From contig JAJRTI010000562.1 of NCBI GenBank assembly GCA_024278415.1, forward strand, positions 1 to 6,814: DNA of 6,814 nt, written 5' to 3'. Position numbers and translations under genes: made by a program. This document shows, piece after piece, positions 6,564 to 6,814 of this stretch (positions are counted from its first letter, which is position 1; each line of letters starts with the position of its first letter). The notes under the pieces are model-generated. The model ran no database searches. It had not been told where the DNA came from and saw nothing but the letters and a program-made list of their open reading frames with translations. This DNA comes from Planctomycetota bacterium (GTDB taxonomy: Bacteria; Planctomycetota; Brocadiia; JAJRTI01).

Positions 6564-6730
6564 CGTAGTGCCTTAGCCATCCGGAACTGGTGTGGAAAAC
6601 AAGGTTCCTCGCTGTTTCGTGTGGGCAGTGCCTTTCCCGCAACTGGCCCCGCTCATCGTTGTATTGGCCTTGGCCGCGTGGTAGGGCATGGGATGGCAGT
6701 TGTCAATTGGCGTTGGCGCAAGCGGCCACT

Positions 6731-6814
6731 CGCCCCAACGGGGCGTGACATATCAGCCCGGGGCGAAGCCCCGGGAAAACGTCGACAACCTCACTCCGCA
6801 AGCCCTGAAAGGGC
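6731..6814. repeat. REP-like cluster of three short-loop hairpins, cut by the window edge
   Basis: Three perfect hairpins with 3-nt loops stand in a row: CGCCCC-AAC-GGGGCG (6731-6745), CCCGGGGC-GAA-GCCCCGGG (6757-6775) and GCCCT-GAA-AGGGC (6802-6814). Spacers are 11 and 26 bp. From memory, very similar palindromic blocks occur in many copies between genes in several Planctomycetes- and Verrucomicrobia-like genomes. The array may continue beyond the window. No protein is encoded here. Confidence 0.6.

Larger units (their letters stand above)
6245..6814. other. Gene-free, repeat-rich intergenic region
   Basis: In about 570 bp I find no reading frame with recognisable protein character, no tRNA and no rRNA. 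Content is the second operator-like palindrome (6314-6330), the 138-bp inverted-end element, the paired hairpins and the REP-like cluster. The part between 6564 and 6730 shows nothing I can name. Confidence 0.6.

Noticed and set aside
6335..6580. 81-residue open frame on the minus strand in the repeat region
   Set aside because: It runs through the inverted-end element and hairpins. The protein is Arg/Ala-rich with no domain and I see no ribosome binding site, so it is most likely a chance frame.
6377..6814. Possible CRISPR array
   Set aside because: The repeats are inverted hairpins of different sequence and irregular spacing, not identical direct repeats with equal spacers.

Overview
This is a high-GC bacterial window (G+C clearly above half, G/C-rich third positions). 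It holds two gene clusters pointing at each other, the tail of a third gene at the left edge, and a gene-free, repeat-rich stretch at the right edge. The organism cannot be fixed from sequence alone. The mixture of a sugar importer without its own ATPase, an ABC exporter with an 'MPDE' Q-loop, and dense small palindromic intergenic repeats resembles what I recall from the Planctomycetes/Verrucomicrobia/Lentisphaerae/Hydrogenedentes side of the tree. That is an impression, not a measurement.

Left edge (1-371): the last 53 codons of a PII nitrogen-signalling protein (GlnB/GlnK) are followed by a perfect 15-bp stem hairpin that probably ends its transcript. A weak promoter candidate at 258-286 then leads into the first operon.

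Sugar import operon (372-3610, + strand): a family 1 extracellular substrate-binding protein and two MalF/MalG-type permeases, all with overlapping ends (11 and 8 nt). The binding protein appears to be held at the membrane by two N-terminal helices rather than by a lipid. No MalK/MsmX-type ATPase is present, so the importer must borrow one from elsewhere.

ABC-2 export operon (6158-3625, - strand): an ABC ATPase overlaps (ATGA) a large membrane protein with about 12-13 helices. Its best promoter has TTGACA, a 17-bp spacer and TAGAAA, with a 16-bp palindrome inside the spacer. That layout is expected of a repressor operator, and a related degenerate palindrome lies about 70 bp further upstream. 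The two operons converge with only 14 bp between stop codons and no visible terminator.

Right edge (6245-6814): I see no credible gene. It holds a 138-bp element with 11-bp perfect inverted ends, two further hairpins (one with an 11-bp stem), and a run of three hairpins with 3-nt loops that reaches the window edge. I found no new defence or metabolic system. The most interesting items are the promoter-embedded operator, the membrane-anchored binding protein and the repeat cluster.
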